DNA of 35,819 bases. Source: Porphyromonadaceae bacterium UBA4277 (lineage in GTDB: Bacteria > Bacteroidota > Bacteroidia > Bacteroidales > Muribaculaceae). Below, piece after piece: positions 25,278-32,578 of the stretch; position 1 is the stretch's first letter; the number at the start of each line of letters is the position of its first letter. The DNA is taken from assembly GCA_002395965.1 (NCBI GenBank), contig DGVT01000028.1:197-36015 (forward strand), in the 5' to 3' direction. Under the pieces are notes generated by a model. That model was given only the letters and a program-made list of their open reading frames with translations. It was not told the DNA's origin and ran no database searches. Made by a program: the position numbers and the translations under genes.

Positions 25278-25718
25278 ATGTCTAAGGTCTGTTTGATGGC
25301 AGAACATGTTGAATTGCCTCGACTGAACGAGAGTGCTCTCGTGGCATGGATCGAGGCTGTGGCTCATGCTCATAATAGGGTAGTGGGGCAGCTCACATAT
25401 ATATTCTGCAATGATGCATACATCCTGTCAACCAACAGAGAGTTTCTACAGCACGACTACTATACCGACATTATTACGTTTGACTATAGCAATAGCCGGC
25501 GCATTTCGGGCGATATGGTGATTTCGCTCGACACTGTTGCCAGCAATGCCGAGATGCTCGCGTGTGACTACGGCAGCGAGTTGCTGCGCGTGGTCATTCA
25601 CGGCGTTCTGCATTTGTGTGGCATTAATGATAAAGGTCCGGGCGAGCGTGAAATTATGGAAGCTCACGAAAATCGTGCACTCGCCATTATCCCTTCTGAT
25701 ATTTTATTACATGATTAA
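25278..25718 (+). CDS. ybeY: Endoribonuclease YbeY, rRNA maturation factor
   Basis: This is a 146-residue protein. The zinc-binding signature HGVLHLCGINDK is near the C-terminus. YbeY proteins use His-x3-His plus a third ligand; here the third is taken from the NDK region, as in other Bacteroidetes members. Upstream is the conserved LQHDYYTDIITFDYS and GDMVISLDTV. It acts in 16S rRNA 3'-end processing and ribosome quality control in the cytoplasm. ATG 25278 is used; ATG 25296 (MAEHVELPRL) is possible. The end overlaps the mnmG start by 8 bases, so the two are translationally coupled. Confidence 0.94.
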   Translation: MSKVCLMAEHVELPRLNESALVAWIEAVAHAHNRVVGQLTYIFCNDAYILSTNREFLQHDYYTDIITFDYSNSRRISGDMVISLDTVASNAEMLACDYGSELLRVVIHGVLHLCGINDKGPGEREIMEAHENRALAIIPSDILLHD

Positions 25719-27588
25719 AGACTATGATGTGATAGTGATAGGAGCCGGCCATGCCGGTTGCGAGGCTGCTCATGCCGCCGCGCGTCTGGGCTCGTGCACG
25801 CTGCTGATTACGATCGACATGAATAAGATTGCGCAGATGAGCTGTAATCCGGCCGTGGGTGGCATTGCCAAGGGGCAGATTGTGCGTGAGATTGATGCCT
25901 TGGGCGGAATGATGGGCATAATAACCGACCGCTCAACCATACAATTCAGGATGCTGAACCGAAGCAAGGGCCCTGCAGTGTGGAGCCCTCGTGCGCAGAC
26001 CGATCGTGCCTATTTTAGTGCGCAATGGCGGCATGTGCTGGAAAATACGCCCAATCTGTATATATGGCAAGACTCTGTAAATCAACTTGTTATAAATGAT
26101 GATAGGGTAGAGGGGGTGAAAACGCAGCTCGGAGTCACCTTTGGGGCTAAGACTGTCATTCTCACAGCCGGAACGTTTCTTAATGGACTGATGCATGTGG
26201 GACGAGCCCAGATGCAGGGTGGGAGAGTGGCCGAGCCGGCTGCCCATGGAATTACCGAGCAATTAGTAGCGTCAGGTTTCGAAACGGGCCGAATGAAGAC
26301 GGGAACGCCCGTGCGCATCGACGGACGAAGTATCGACTACTCTCAGGCTACAATACAGGAAGGGGACCATGATTTCCATCATTTCTCGTTTTTGCCCGAC
26401 GTGCACTCATCGCTCAAGCAACGTCCTTGCTGGATAGTCTATACTAATGCCGAGGCTCACGAAGTGCTGCGCGCCTCGCTCGGTGATTCTCCTTTGTATA
26501 ATGGTCAAATCCAAAGTGTCGGTCCGCGTTATTGCCCCAGCATCGAAACCAAGATCGTGACTTTTGCCGATCGTGACTCTCATCAGCTTTTCATAGAGCC
26601 GGAGGGTGAAACAACTCATGAGATGTATCTCAATGGGTTCTCATCATCACTGCCGTGGGAAGCACAACTTGGAGCTCTGCAAAAGATTCCGGCTTTGCGA
26701 AATGTGCAACTCTATCGACCCGGCTATGCTATCGAATATGACTATTTCGACCCCACACAGTTGCATCATACACTCGAAACTAAACTGGTAAAAAACCTAT
26801 ATTTTGCAGGTCAGGTGAATGGCACTACGGGCTATGAGGAAGCTGCCGGTCAGGGCCTTGTTGCCGGAGTTAATGCACATCGCGCAGTGGTAGGGGAGGA
26901 CCCGTTTACGTTGGCCCGCGACGAAGCCTACATAGGGGTTTTGATCGACGACCTGGTTACAAAAGGTGTTGACGAGCCTTACCGAATGTTTACTTCACGA
27001 GCCGAGCACCGCATTCTCCTGCGCCAAGATGATGCCGACCTAAGGTTGACACCCGTTGGCCGCGAAATCGGGCTTGTAGATGACCGACGTTATGAATTAA
27101 TGTTGGCGAAGAAGAGGGCAATCGATGATATCATTGATTTTGCGCGTACCTATAGCGTTAAACCTGAGCTTGTTAACCCATATCTTGAACGTAATGGCTT
27201 GTCGATATTGCGTCAGCCTGTCAAACTCTATGACCTGATACTTCGTCCTCAGCTCGACATTAGCACATTGTGTGACTTGATTGCCGACCTGAAAGAACTT
27301 GTTGGCGGCCTTGAGATGAGTAGAAAACAAGAAATCATCGAGGCGGCTGAAATTAAGATTAAGTATAGTGGCTACATCGAGCGCGAACAACTCGTGGCGT
27401 CGCGCATGTCACGGCTCGACAATGTGACCCTCAAGGGTAAACTTGATTATGATAGCCTGACCCAAGTGAGTATCGAAGCGCGGCAGAAGTTAAAACGAAT
27501 TAATCCCGAGACAGTGGGACAAGCATCCCGCATTCCAGGCATTTCACCCAGCGACATAAATGTAATTCTGCTGTTGCTTGGAAGATGA
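25711..27588 (+). CDS. mnmG: tRNA uridine-5-carboxymethylaminomethyl modification enzyme MnmG (GidA)
   Basis: This is a 625-residue protein of full family length, starting MIKDYDVIVIGAGHAGCEAA with the FAD-binding GxGxxG. Other family blocks are MSCNPAVGGIAKGQIVREID, GTFLNGLMHVG, GRMKTGTPVRID, GPRYCPSIETKI, FAGQVNGTTGYEEAAGQGL and MFTSRAEHRILLRQDDADLR. With MnmE it modifies the wobble uridine of several tRNAs. ATG 25711 overlaps the ybeY stop codon (ATGATTAA), so an operon is clear. A parS-like site lies three bases after the stop codon. In many bacteria gidA sits close to the replication origin and parAB. Confidence 0.98.
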   Translation: MIKDYDVIVIGAGHAGCEAAHAAARLGSCTLLITIDMNKIAQMSCNPAVGGIAKGQIVREIDALGGMMGIITDRSTIQFRMLNRSKGPAVWSPRAQTDRAYFSAQWRHVLENTPNLYIWQDSVNQLVINDDRVEGVKTQLGVTFGAKTVILTAGTFLNGLMHVGRAQMQGGRVAEPAAHGITEQLVASGFETGRMKTGTPVRIDGRSIDYSQATIQEGDHDFHHFSFLPDVHSSLKQRPCWIVYTNAEAHEVLRASLGDSPLYNGQIQSVGPRYCPSIETKIVTFADRDSHQLFIEPEGETTHEMYLNGFSSSLPWEAQLGALQKIPALRNVQLYRPGYAIEYDYFDPTQLHHTLETKLVKNLYFAGQVNGTTGYEEAAGQGLVAGVNAHRAVVGEDPFTLARDEAYIGVLIDDLVTKGVDEPYRMFTSRAEHRILLRQDDADLRLTPVGREIGLVDDRRYELMLAKKRAIDDIIDFARTYSVKPELVNPYLERNGLSILRQPVKLYDLILRPQLDISTLCDLIADLKELVGGLEMSRKQEIIEAAEIKIKYSGYIEREQLVASRMSRLDNVTLKGKLDYDSLTQVSIEARQKLKRINPETVGQASRIPGISPSDINVILLLLGR

Positions 27589-27590
27589 AT

Positions 27591-27606
27591 TGTTCCACGT
27601 GAAACA
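27591..27606. promoter_or_regulatory. parS site (ParB-binding), intergenic
   Basis: TGTTCCACGTGAAACA fits the conserved bacterial parS consensus TGTTnCACGTGAAACA (one base from the perfect palindrome). It sits between mnmG and apt. ParB binds such sites to load condensin and segregate the origin region. Confidence 0.85.
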
Positions 27607-27625
27607 TGTATAAACCTTTGAATTT

Positions 27626-28159
27626 ATGACTAATAGAAATTTTGACTGCGTGAAAGCGCTGGTGCGAAACATTCCCGATTTTCCTGTAAAAGGAGTGCAA
27701 TTTAAGGATCTCACAACAGCCCTGAAAAATCCTGAGGCTTTGACTTTAATGGCCGATGCCCTTGAAGAATTATATCGTGACCGTGGTGTTACTAAAGTTG
27801 CGGGAATTGAATCGCGCGGATTTATTGGCGGCGCGTTGATGGCCGTAAGGCTGGGGGCCGGCTTCGTTCCCATCCGCAAACCCGGAAAGCTGCCTGCCGA
27901 CACTATATCGGCGACGTATGAAAAGGAATATGGTGCCGATACTATTGAGATGCATCGCGACGCAATCACTCCCGACGATGTTGTGGTTATTCACGACGAC
28001 CTTTTGGCTACCGGTGGGACTATGCAGGCTGCTTACGAGCTTGTGAAATCGATGAATCCTCGTGCTATCTACATCAATTTCTTGTGCTCGATCAAGGCAC
28101 TCAAAGGCCGTGATAAGCTGCCGCAAGACGTAGAAGTTACGTCGCTGTTTGATTTTTGA
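27626..28159 (+). CDS. apt: Adenine phosphoribosyltransferase
   Basis: This is a 177-residue cytoplasmic enzyme that converts adenine and PRPP to AMP (purine salvage). Family blocks are present: IPDFPVKGVQFKDLTTALKN at the N-terminus, GIESRGFIGGALMA, GFVPIRKPGKLP and the PRPP-binding loop VVVIHDDLLATGGTM. Length is typical. It starts 37 bases after mnmG with a parS site in the gap. It may be read through from the ybeY-mnmG promoter. Confidence 0.97.
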   Translation: MTNRNFDCVKALVRNIPDFPVKGVQFKDLTTALKNPEALTLMADALEELYRDRGVTKVAGIESRGFIGGALMAVRLGAGFVPIRKPGKLPADTISATYEKEYGADTIEMHRDAITPDDVVVIHDDLLATGGTMQAAYELVKSMNPRAIYINFLCSIKALKGRDKLPQDVEVTSLFDF

Positions 28160-28294
28160 ATGGGCCGAAATCGCCTGTATGAATCAGAATGATTGGACTT
28201 TTTAGCCAGAGCAAAATTTCTTTGTCTCAACATGCTTGCTAATAGTGATCGTAACCTGCATCTGTGACGTTATACCCATTGAATTTGCCTACCG

Positions 28295-30115
28295 ATGACT
28301 GATGAGTTGAAGCTTAAAATATCGCTGTTGCCCGAAACTCCCGGTGTGTATCGCTATTATAACAAGGATGGCGTGATAATCTATGTGGGTAAGGCAAAAA
28401 ATCTCAAACGCCGCGTCTCGTCTTACTTTAATAAGGTACACACTGTGCAGCGCACCAATATGCTTGTGCGCAACATCCATGATTTGCAATACACGGTTGT
28501 CAATACCGAGGAAGAGGCCCTTGATCTCGAGAATAGCCTGATTAAGGAATTTCAGCCACGTTACAACGTTCTTCTGAAGGATGACAAATCCTATCCCTGG
28601 ATTTGCATAACGAAGGAATTGTATCCCCGGGTTTTCATGACTCGTGATGCTCTGCGCAAAGGCGCGAAGTATTATGGCCCATATCCCAAAGTGGAGGCTG
28701 CTCATGCTTTGCTCGATGCTATCGACCGCATTTACCCGTTGAGGAACTGCAATCACATTGTTTCACGTGAAACAATAGAGAGGCAAAAGCACTCATTATG
28801 TTTGCAATACCACATTAAGCGCTGCGAAGGCTGTTGCCGTGGCCTGGTGGAGCCGGAGGTGTATAATGGTTATATCGACGATGTGAAGTCGATACTGAAT
28901 GGCGACACCAAGCAGGTGAGCGATTATTTGATGGGGGAGATGCAGCGCCTGTCTGAAGCTCTGCTCTTTGAGGAAGCTAATGAGCTGAAACGTAAATATC
29001 TGGCAATAGAAAAGTTGCGCGCAAGGTCGGTGATCGTCAGCCCGTCGATTCACAATATCGATGTTTTTGCTCTTGTGCGCGATGAGGATGCAGCGGTTTT
29101 TGTTCACTATATGCACATGCGTGGCGGCTCGGTGGTGCAAAGCATTACCCTGGAATATCGCATAAAGTCGGCCGACGACAGCAACGAAGAGCTGATGTCG
29201 CTGGCTATTCAGGAAATAAGGCATCGGTTTGCCGAGACTTATAAGGCCGATCGTGTGACCGAGGTAATTGTGAACGTGATACCGGATGTGGAGTTTGAAG
29301 GGTTGAATTTTGTCATTCCGCAACGTGGCGACAAACGCAAATTGCTCGAGATAGGCCTGAAGAATGCGCGCCAATATCTCGCCGATAAAATCAACCGTAT
29401 GGAAAAGCTCAATCCCGAGCAGCGTGCCACTCGCACACTCACCACAATGCAGCGTGATTTACACCTCACCGTTTTGCCTCGCCACATCGAGTGCTTCGAT
29501 AACTCAAACATTTCTGGCACGTCGCCTGTGGCAAGCTGCGTGGTGTTTCGCAATGCTAAACCCAGCAAAAAGGATTACCGACATTTCAATATAAAGACGG
29601 TGACCGGCCCCGACGACTATGCCTCGATGACCGAAGTGATCACCAGGCGATATTCGCGCCTGCTTGCCGAGGGTGAACCTTTGCCCCAGCTCATCGTCGT
29701 GGATGGTGGCAAAGGCCAGCTAAGCACGGCAGTAGAGGCCCTGCAGGCAATAGGCGTGAGCGATCGCATTGCAGCCATCGGCATAGCCAAGCAGCTAAAT
29801 GAGATCTATTTCCCAGGCGACAGTGTGCCGCTTTACATCGATAAAAACAGCGAGACGTTAAGGGTTATACAGCGCCTGCGCGACGAGGCACACCGCTTTG
29901 CCATTACTCATCACCGCAAGCAGCGTGTAAAACGCCAAACGCACTCGTTGCTTGATGATGTGAAAGGGGTAGGAGAGGTGACTAAAAGCCTGCTACTCAG
30001 GCATTTCAAGAGTGTGAAGCGTGTGCGCGAAGCCTCTTTTGAGCAGCTGGCCGAGGTTGTGGGTGAGTCCAAGGCTCGCCTGATTAAGTCGGCCCTGGCT
30101 CAGACCGATGAGTAG
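28295..30115 (+). CDS. uvrC: Excinuclease ABC subunit C
   Basis: This is a 606-residue nucleotide-excision-repair nuclease. The N-terminal GIY-YIG domain has PETPGVYRYYNKDGVIIYVG and then KAKNLKRRVSSYF. A Cys-rich linker (CLQYHIKRCEGCC) follows. The UVR (UvrB-binding) helix pair is near 215-245 (ALLFEEANELKRKY). The C-terminal RNase H-like domain has IECFDNSNISGTSPVAS, VVDGGKGQLSTA and DEAHRFAITHHR. The helix-hairpin-helix end is LLDDVKGVGEVTKSLL. All domains are complete. A perfect parS palindrome is embedded in the coding sequence at 28757-28776, where it encodes IVSRETI. The spacer before it (28160-28294) shows no clear promoter. Confidence 0.97.
   Translation: MTDELKLKISLLPETPGVYRYYNKDGVIIYVGKAKNLKRRVSSYFNKVHTVQRTNMLVRNIHDLQYTVVNTEEEALDLENSLIKEFQPRYNVLLKDDKSYPWICITKELYPRVFMTRDALRKGAKYYGPYPKVEAAHALLDAIDRIYPLRNCNHIVSRETIERQKHSLCLQYHIKRCEGCCRGLVEPEVYNGYIDDVKSILNGDTKQVSDYLMGEMQRLSEALLFEEANELKRKYLAIEKLRARSVIVSPSIHNIDVFALVRDEDAAVFVHYMHMRGGSVVQSITLEYRIKSADDSNEELMSLAIQEIRHRFAETYKADRVTEVIVNVIPDVEFEGLNFVIPQRGDKRKLLEIGLKNARQYLADKINRMEKLNPEQRATRTLTTMQRDLHLTVLPRHIECFDNSNISGTSPVASCVVFRNAKPSKKDYRHFNIKTVTGPDDYASMTEVITRRYSRLLAEGEPLPQLIVVDGGKGQLSTAVEALQAIGVSDRIAAIGIAKQLNEIYFPGDSVPLYIDKNSETLRVIQRLRDEAHRFAITHHRKQRVKRQTHSLLDDVKGVGEVTKSLLLRHFKSVKRVREASFEQLAEVVGESKARLIKSALAQTDE
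28757..28776. promoter_or_regulatory. parS site (ParB-binding), perfect palindrome inside uvrC
   Basis: ATTGTTTCACGTGAAACAAT is a perfect 20-base palindrome containing the full parS consensus TGTTTCACGTGAAACA (28759-28774). It is 1168 bases from the first site. Confidence 0.93.
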
Positions 30116-30124
30116 CCATGTTGC

Positions 30125-30330
30125 TCGTTACTACCAAGCGGTGCTTGGCACTACTTGACGCTTTGTCCCAATTCATAATTCTGAATTGTTCAGGCTCCAG
30201 CCCTTATTATGTTACTTATAGTGTAAAAAACTAAGTGTGAGGTCAATTCATAATTCTGAATTCTGAATTGTTCAGGCGCCAGCCCTTATGTGCTCTTATG
30301 TTGCTTATAGTCTAAAAACAACCTCTGTGA
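30125..30330. repeat. Intergenic mosaic: CCAAGC hairpin and TTCATAATTCTGAATT repeats
   Basis: CCAAGCGGTGCTTGG (30134-30148) is followed by CACTACTTGACG. Then a unit of about 75 bases occurs twice in tandem: CAATTCATAATTCTGAATT, GTTCAGGC-CCAGCCCTTAT, then CTTATAGT-TAAAAA (about 30169-30232 and 30244-30327). The CATAATTCTGAATT part is itself palindromic. The same pieces recur at 35722-35800. The stretch 30116-30404 contains nothing else. Confidence 0.7.
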
Positions 30331-30404
30331 GGCTTGTGTGGGCGATGTAAACTAATCATAATCAGAATATAATGATATTAATGGCTTCATTTATTATGAT
30401 TTCA

Positions 30405-30436
30405 TTAGGAAAATACGCCATAAATCAGTATTTTTG
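30405..30436 (+). promoter_or_regulatory. Promoter of the deoxynucleoside kinase pair
   Basis: TTAG (30405-30408, one base off TTTG), 20 bases, TATTTTTG (30429-30436, exact). An alternative upstream start for the kinase, at 30434, would fall inside the -7 box, so ATG 30455 is preferred. Confidence 0.65.
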
Positions 30437-30454
30437 CAGACGAAATCAATCGTC

Positions 30455-31078
30455 ATGCACATAGTAATAGCTGGAAATATCGGAAGCGGTAAATCAACCC
30501 TCACGCGCATGCTCGCCAAGCACTACGGCTGGACACCGCGTTTTGAGTCGGTTGACCATAATCCCTATCTCGAGGATTATTATCGCGACATTCACCGCTG
30601 GTCGTTTAACCTCGAAGTGTATTTCCTCAAGGAGCGTTTTCGCGACCTGTTGCAGATATCACAATCAGCAGGCACGATAATTCAAGACCGCTCAATCTTT
30701 GAGGGAGTGTATGTGTTTATGGCCAACAACAAGGCTATGGGCCACCTTTCTGATCGTGACTACGACACCTATATGGAGCTCTTTGAGCAGATGCTGACAG
30801 TGGTAAAGCTCCCCGACCTGATGATTTATCTTCGTGCATCGGTGGCGCATCTGGTGGGTAACATTCAGAAGCGTGGCCGTGACTATGAGCAGACGATGCA
30901 GCTCGAATATCTCGAAAATCTGAATAACCGTTACGAGGACTTCATCACGCGCCAGTACAAAGGGCGAGTGATGATAGTGGAGAAAGACGATATCGACTTC
31001 GAAAACAATCCCGCCGACTTTGCGCGCATCACCACTCGCATCGACAGGCTTCTGTTTGGATTGTTCCCATCTGAATAA
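30455..31078 (+). CDS. Deoxynucleoside kinase (dAK/dGK/dCK family), copy 1
   Basis: This is a 207-residue protein. The P-loop is GNIGSGKSTL; the DRS-type substrate motif is QDRSIFEGVYVF; WSFNLEVYFLKERF lies in the nucleoside pocket; the lid Arg region is KRGRDYEQTMQLEYLENLNN. These kinases phosphorylate deoxynucleosides for salvage. Which base is preferred cannot be read from the sequence. A paralogue follows after 26 bases, so the two are co-transcribed. ATG 30455 is set by the promoter position. Confidence 0.93.
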   Translation: MHIVIAGNIGSGKSTLTRMLAKHYGWTPRFESVDHNPYLEDYYRDIHRWSFNLEVYFLKERFRDLLQISQSAGTIIQDRSIFEGVYVFMANNKAMGHLSDRDYDTYMELFEQMLTVVKLPDLMIYLRASVAHLVGNIQKRGRDYEQTMQLEYLENLNNRYEDFITRQYKGRVMIVEKDDIDFENNPADFARITTRIDRLLFGLFPSE

Positions 31079-31104
31079 ATTATAACATTAAAACATACGA
31101 TATT

Positions 31105-31725
31105 ATGCACATAGCAGTAGCAGGAAACATAGGATGCGGAAAGACAACGCTCACGCGCATGCTTGCCGAGCGTTACGGCTGGCAACCGCGTTATGAGTCG
31201 GTGAGCGATAATCCCTATCTGGCCGATTTCTATGCCGACATGGAACGCTGGTCATTTAACCTGCAGGTTTACTTCCTCAACAAGCGCTTCAAGGAGGTGG
31301 TGGAAATCTCTAAGAGCAGTGAAATCATCATTCAGGATCGCACCATCTTCGAGGATGCCTGCATCTTTGCCCCAAATCTGCATGATCAGGGCATGATGAG
31401 CGACCGTGATTTTGCCAATTATAAAGACCTGTTTGACCTTATGATGTCGCTCGTGAAGCTCCCCGACCTGATGATATACATCCGTTCGAGCATACCCACG
31501 CTTGTGGCGCAAATACAGAAGCGTGGGCGCGAGTATGAGCAGACCATGCGCCTCGACTATCTGCAAGGACTGGAAAAGCGCTACGAGCAGTGGATTGCCG
31601 GCTACAAAGGCCCGATTTTGGTCATCGATGGCGACAACTGCAAGTTTGGTGACCGTCCCGAGGATTTCATTCAGGTTACCGACCGCATCGACGCCATGCT
31701 CTACGGCCTCTTCCCAATGGTCTGA
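31105..31725 (+). CDS. Deoxynucleoside kinase (dAK/dGK/dCK family), copy 2
   Basis: This is a 206-residue paralogue of the preceding gene, with P-loop GNIGCGKTTL, substrate motif QDRTIFEDACIF, WSFNLQVYFLNKRF and lid KRGREYEQTMRLDYLQGLEK. The two copies differ around the substrate motif (SIFEGVYVFMANN against TIFEDACIFAPN), consistent with separate nucleoside preferences. Paired kinases acting as heterodimers are known in lactobacilli; whether these associate is inference. Transcribed with copy 1; no terminator is seen before the dockerin relic that follows. Confidence 0.93.
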   Translation: MHIAVAGNIGCGKTTLTRMLAERYGWQPRYESVSDNPYLADFYADMERWSFNLQVYFLNKRFKEVVEISKSSEIIIQDRTIFEDACIFAPNLHDQGMMSDRDFANYKDLFDLMMSLVKLPDLMIYIRSSIPTLVAQIQKRGREYEQTMRLDYLQGLEKRYEQWIAGYKGPILVIDGDNCKFGDRPEDFIQVTDRIDAMLYGLFPMV

Positions 31726-31789
31726 GCCTGTGACATCGGGGTTAGGGTTCACTTCAACAATTGTGCCAACTTGCATTTGCCCGAGATTA

Positions 31790-32010
31790 TTAGGTCTGGC
31801 ACAGCAAGAAACGTCTGCCGGAGATATAATCTATCGTGGAACAAGTTATTACGGCCCGTATAACGGACATGAATTAATCGATGTAGATGATGTAAACCAC
31901 GCCATAAATATTATTTTAGGCAAACAATTATATAGCCGTCATTTCCTAGATGATATCAGTGATTTTAATGGTGACTATGTTGTTGACGTTGACGACGTGA
32001 ACGATCGCGA
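31790..32010 (+). pseudogene. Decayed dockerin-domain fragment
   Basis: One frame reads GPYNGHELIDVDDVNHAINI, then ILGKQ, then ISDFNGDYVVDVDDVND, and stops making sense where the palindromic repeat begins. IDVDDVNxAINIIL and DxNGDxxVDVDDVN are the two calcium-loop halves of the dockerin module seen in the LRR genes at 2164 and 5309. The first loop has lost its GDVDGNG part and the second lacks the following helix. There is no start codon, signal peptide or LRR upstream; the open frame begins inside the kinase gene in another phase. I read it as the relic of a third dockerin gene. Confidence 0.6.
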
Positions 32011-32027
32011 CTCATTCATAATCCTCG

Positions 32028-32205
32028 TTCGTCTGGATTTCAATCCGGCCGCCAGGTAACCTGCGGATTTGCAATCCGCCACCCCGTGAGGGCTACCGAT
32101 GTGCCGGGACGGCACGGGGATTGTAAATCCCCAGTTAAGCCCTGGCGGATTATAAATCCGCCAGAACTGGCCCTGGCAGCGGGGTGCGGACTTTTCAGGC
32201 ATGTT
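32028..32205 (-). repeat. Complete copy (C1) of the four-palindrome interspersed repeat, inverted
   Basis: Relative to A2 and B2 this copy is on the other strand: TCTGGATTTCAATCCGG, GCGGATTTGCAATCCGC, GGGGATTGTAAATCCCC, CTGGCGGATTATAAATCC-GCCAG, then a GC-rich tail (CGGGGTGCGGACTTTTCAGG). It abuts the dockerin relic. Confidence 0.8.
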
Positions 32206-32214
32206 GCAGTGTGA

Positions 32215-32412
32215 TTTCCTCGTTCGGCTGGATTTGAAATCCGGCCGCAAGGTAACATGCGGATTTGCAATCCGCCACCCCGTGAGGGCTACCGATGTGC
32301 CGTGCCGGCGCGGGGATTGCAAATCCCCAGTTAAGCCCTGGCGGATTATAAATCCGCCAGAACTGGGACTGCCGGGCGACGGGGTGCGGGCTTTTCGGGC
32401 ATGTTGCAGTGT
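32215..32412 (-). repeat. Complete copy (C2) of the four-palindrome interspersed repeat, inverted
   Basis: Tandem direct copy of C1, starting at TTTCCTCGTTCGGCTGG. The palindromes occur in the same order and the tail (GGGTGCGGGCTTTTCGGGC, then ATGTTGCAGTGTGATTT) is shared. The apparent frames here on both strands follow the repeat periodicity and are not counted as genes. Confidence 0.8.
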
Positions 32413-32458
32413 GATTTGCATAATTATTGCGTTATTCAAGCACAAAATATTACAGGAT

Positions 32459-32489
32459 TTTGCTTTCAGCAATATTTTTACTACTTTAG
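32459..32489 (+). promoter_or_regulatory. Promoter of the polyferredoxin/aldo-keto reductase unit
   Basis: TTTG (32459-32462), 19 bases, TACTTTAG (32482-32489, one mismatch from TAnnTTTG). It lies 90 bases before ATG 32579, just past repeat copy C2. Confidence 0.5.
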
Positions 32490-32578
32490 CGCAAAAATTA
32501 TTAATGCGTTTACTATACTCTATCGTTTTTTTAGTTGACAAATAAAGTAGGCTAATAACTTTTTAATCATACTGTTTT

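Noticed and set aside
31502..32059. A 185-residue gene overlapping the second kinase
   Set aside because: The first half is the kinase gene read in another phase; only the last part has dockerin similarity, and it has no start codon, so it is annotated as a relic.
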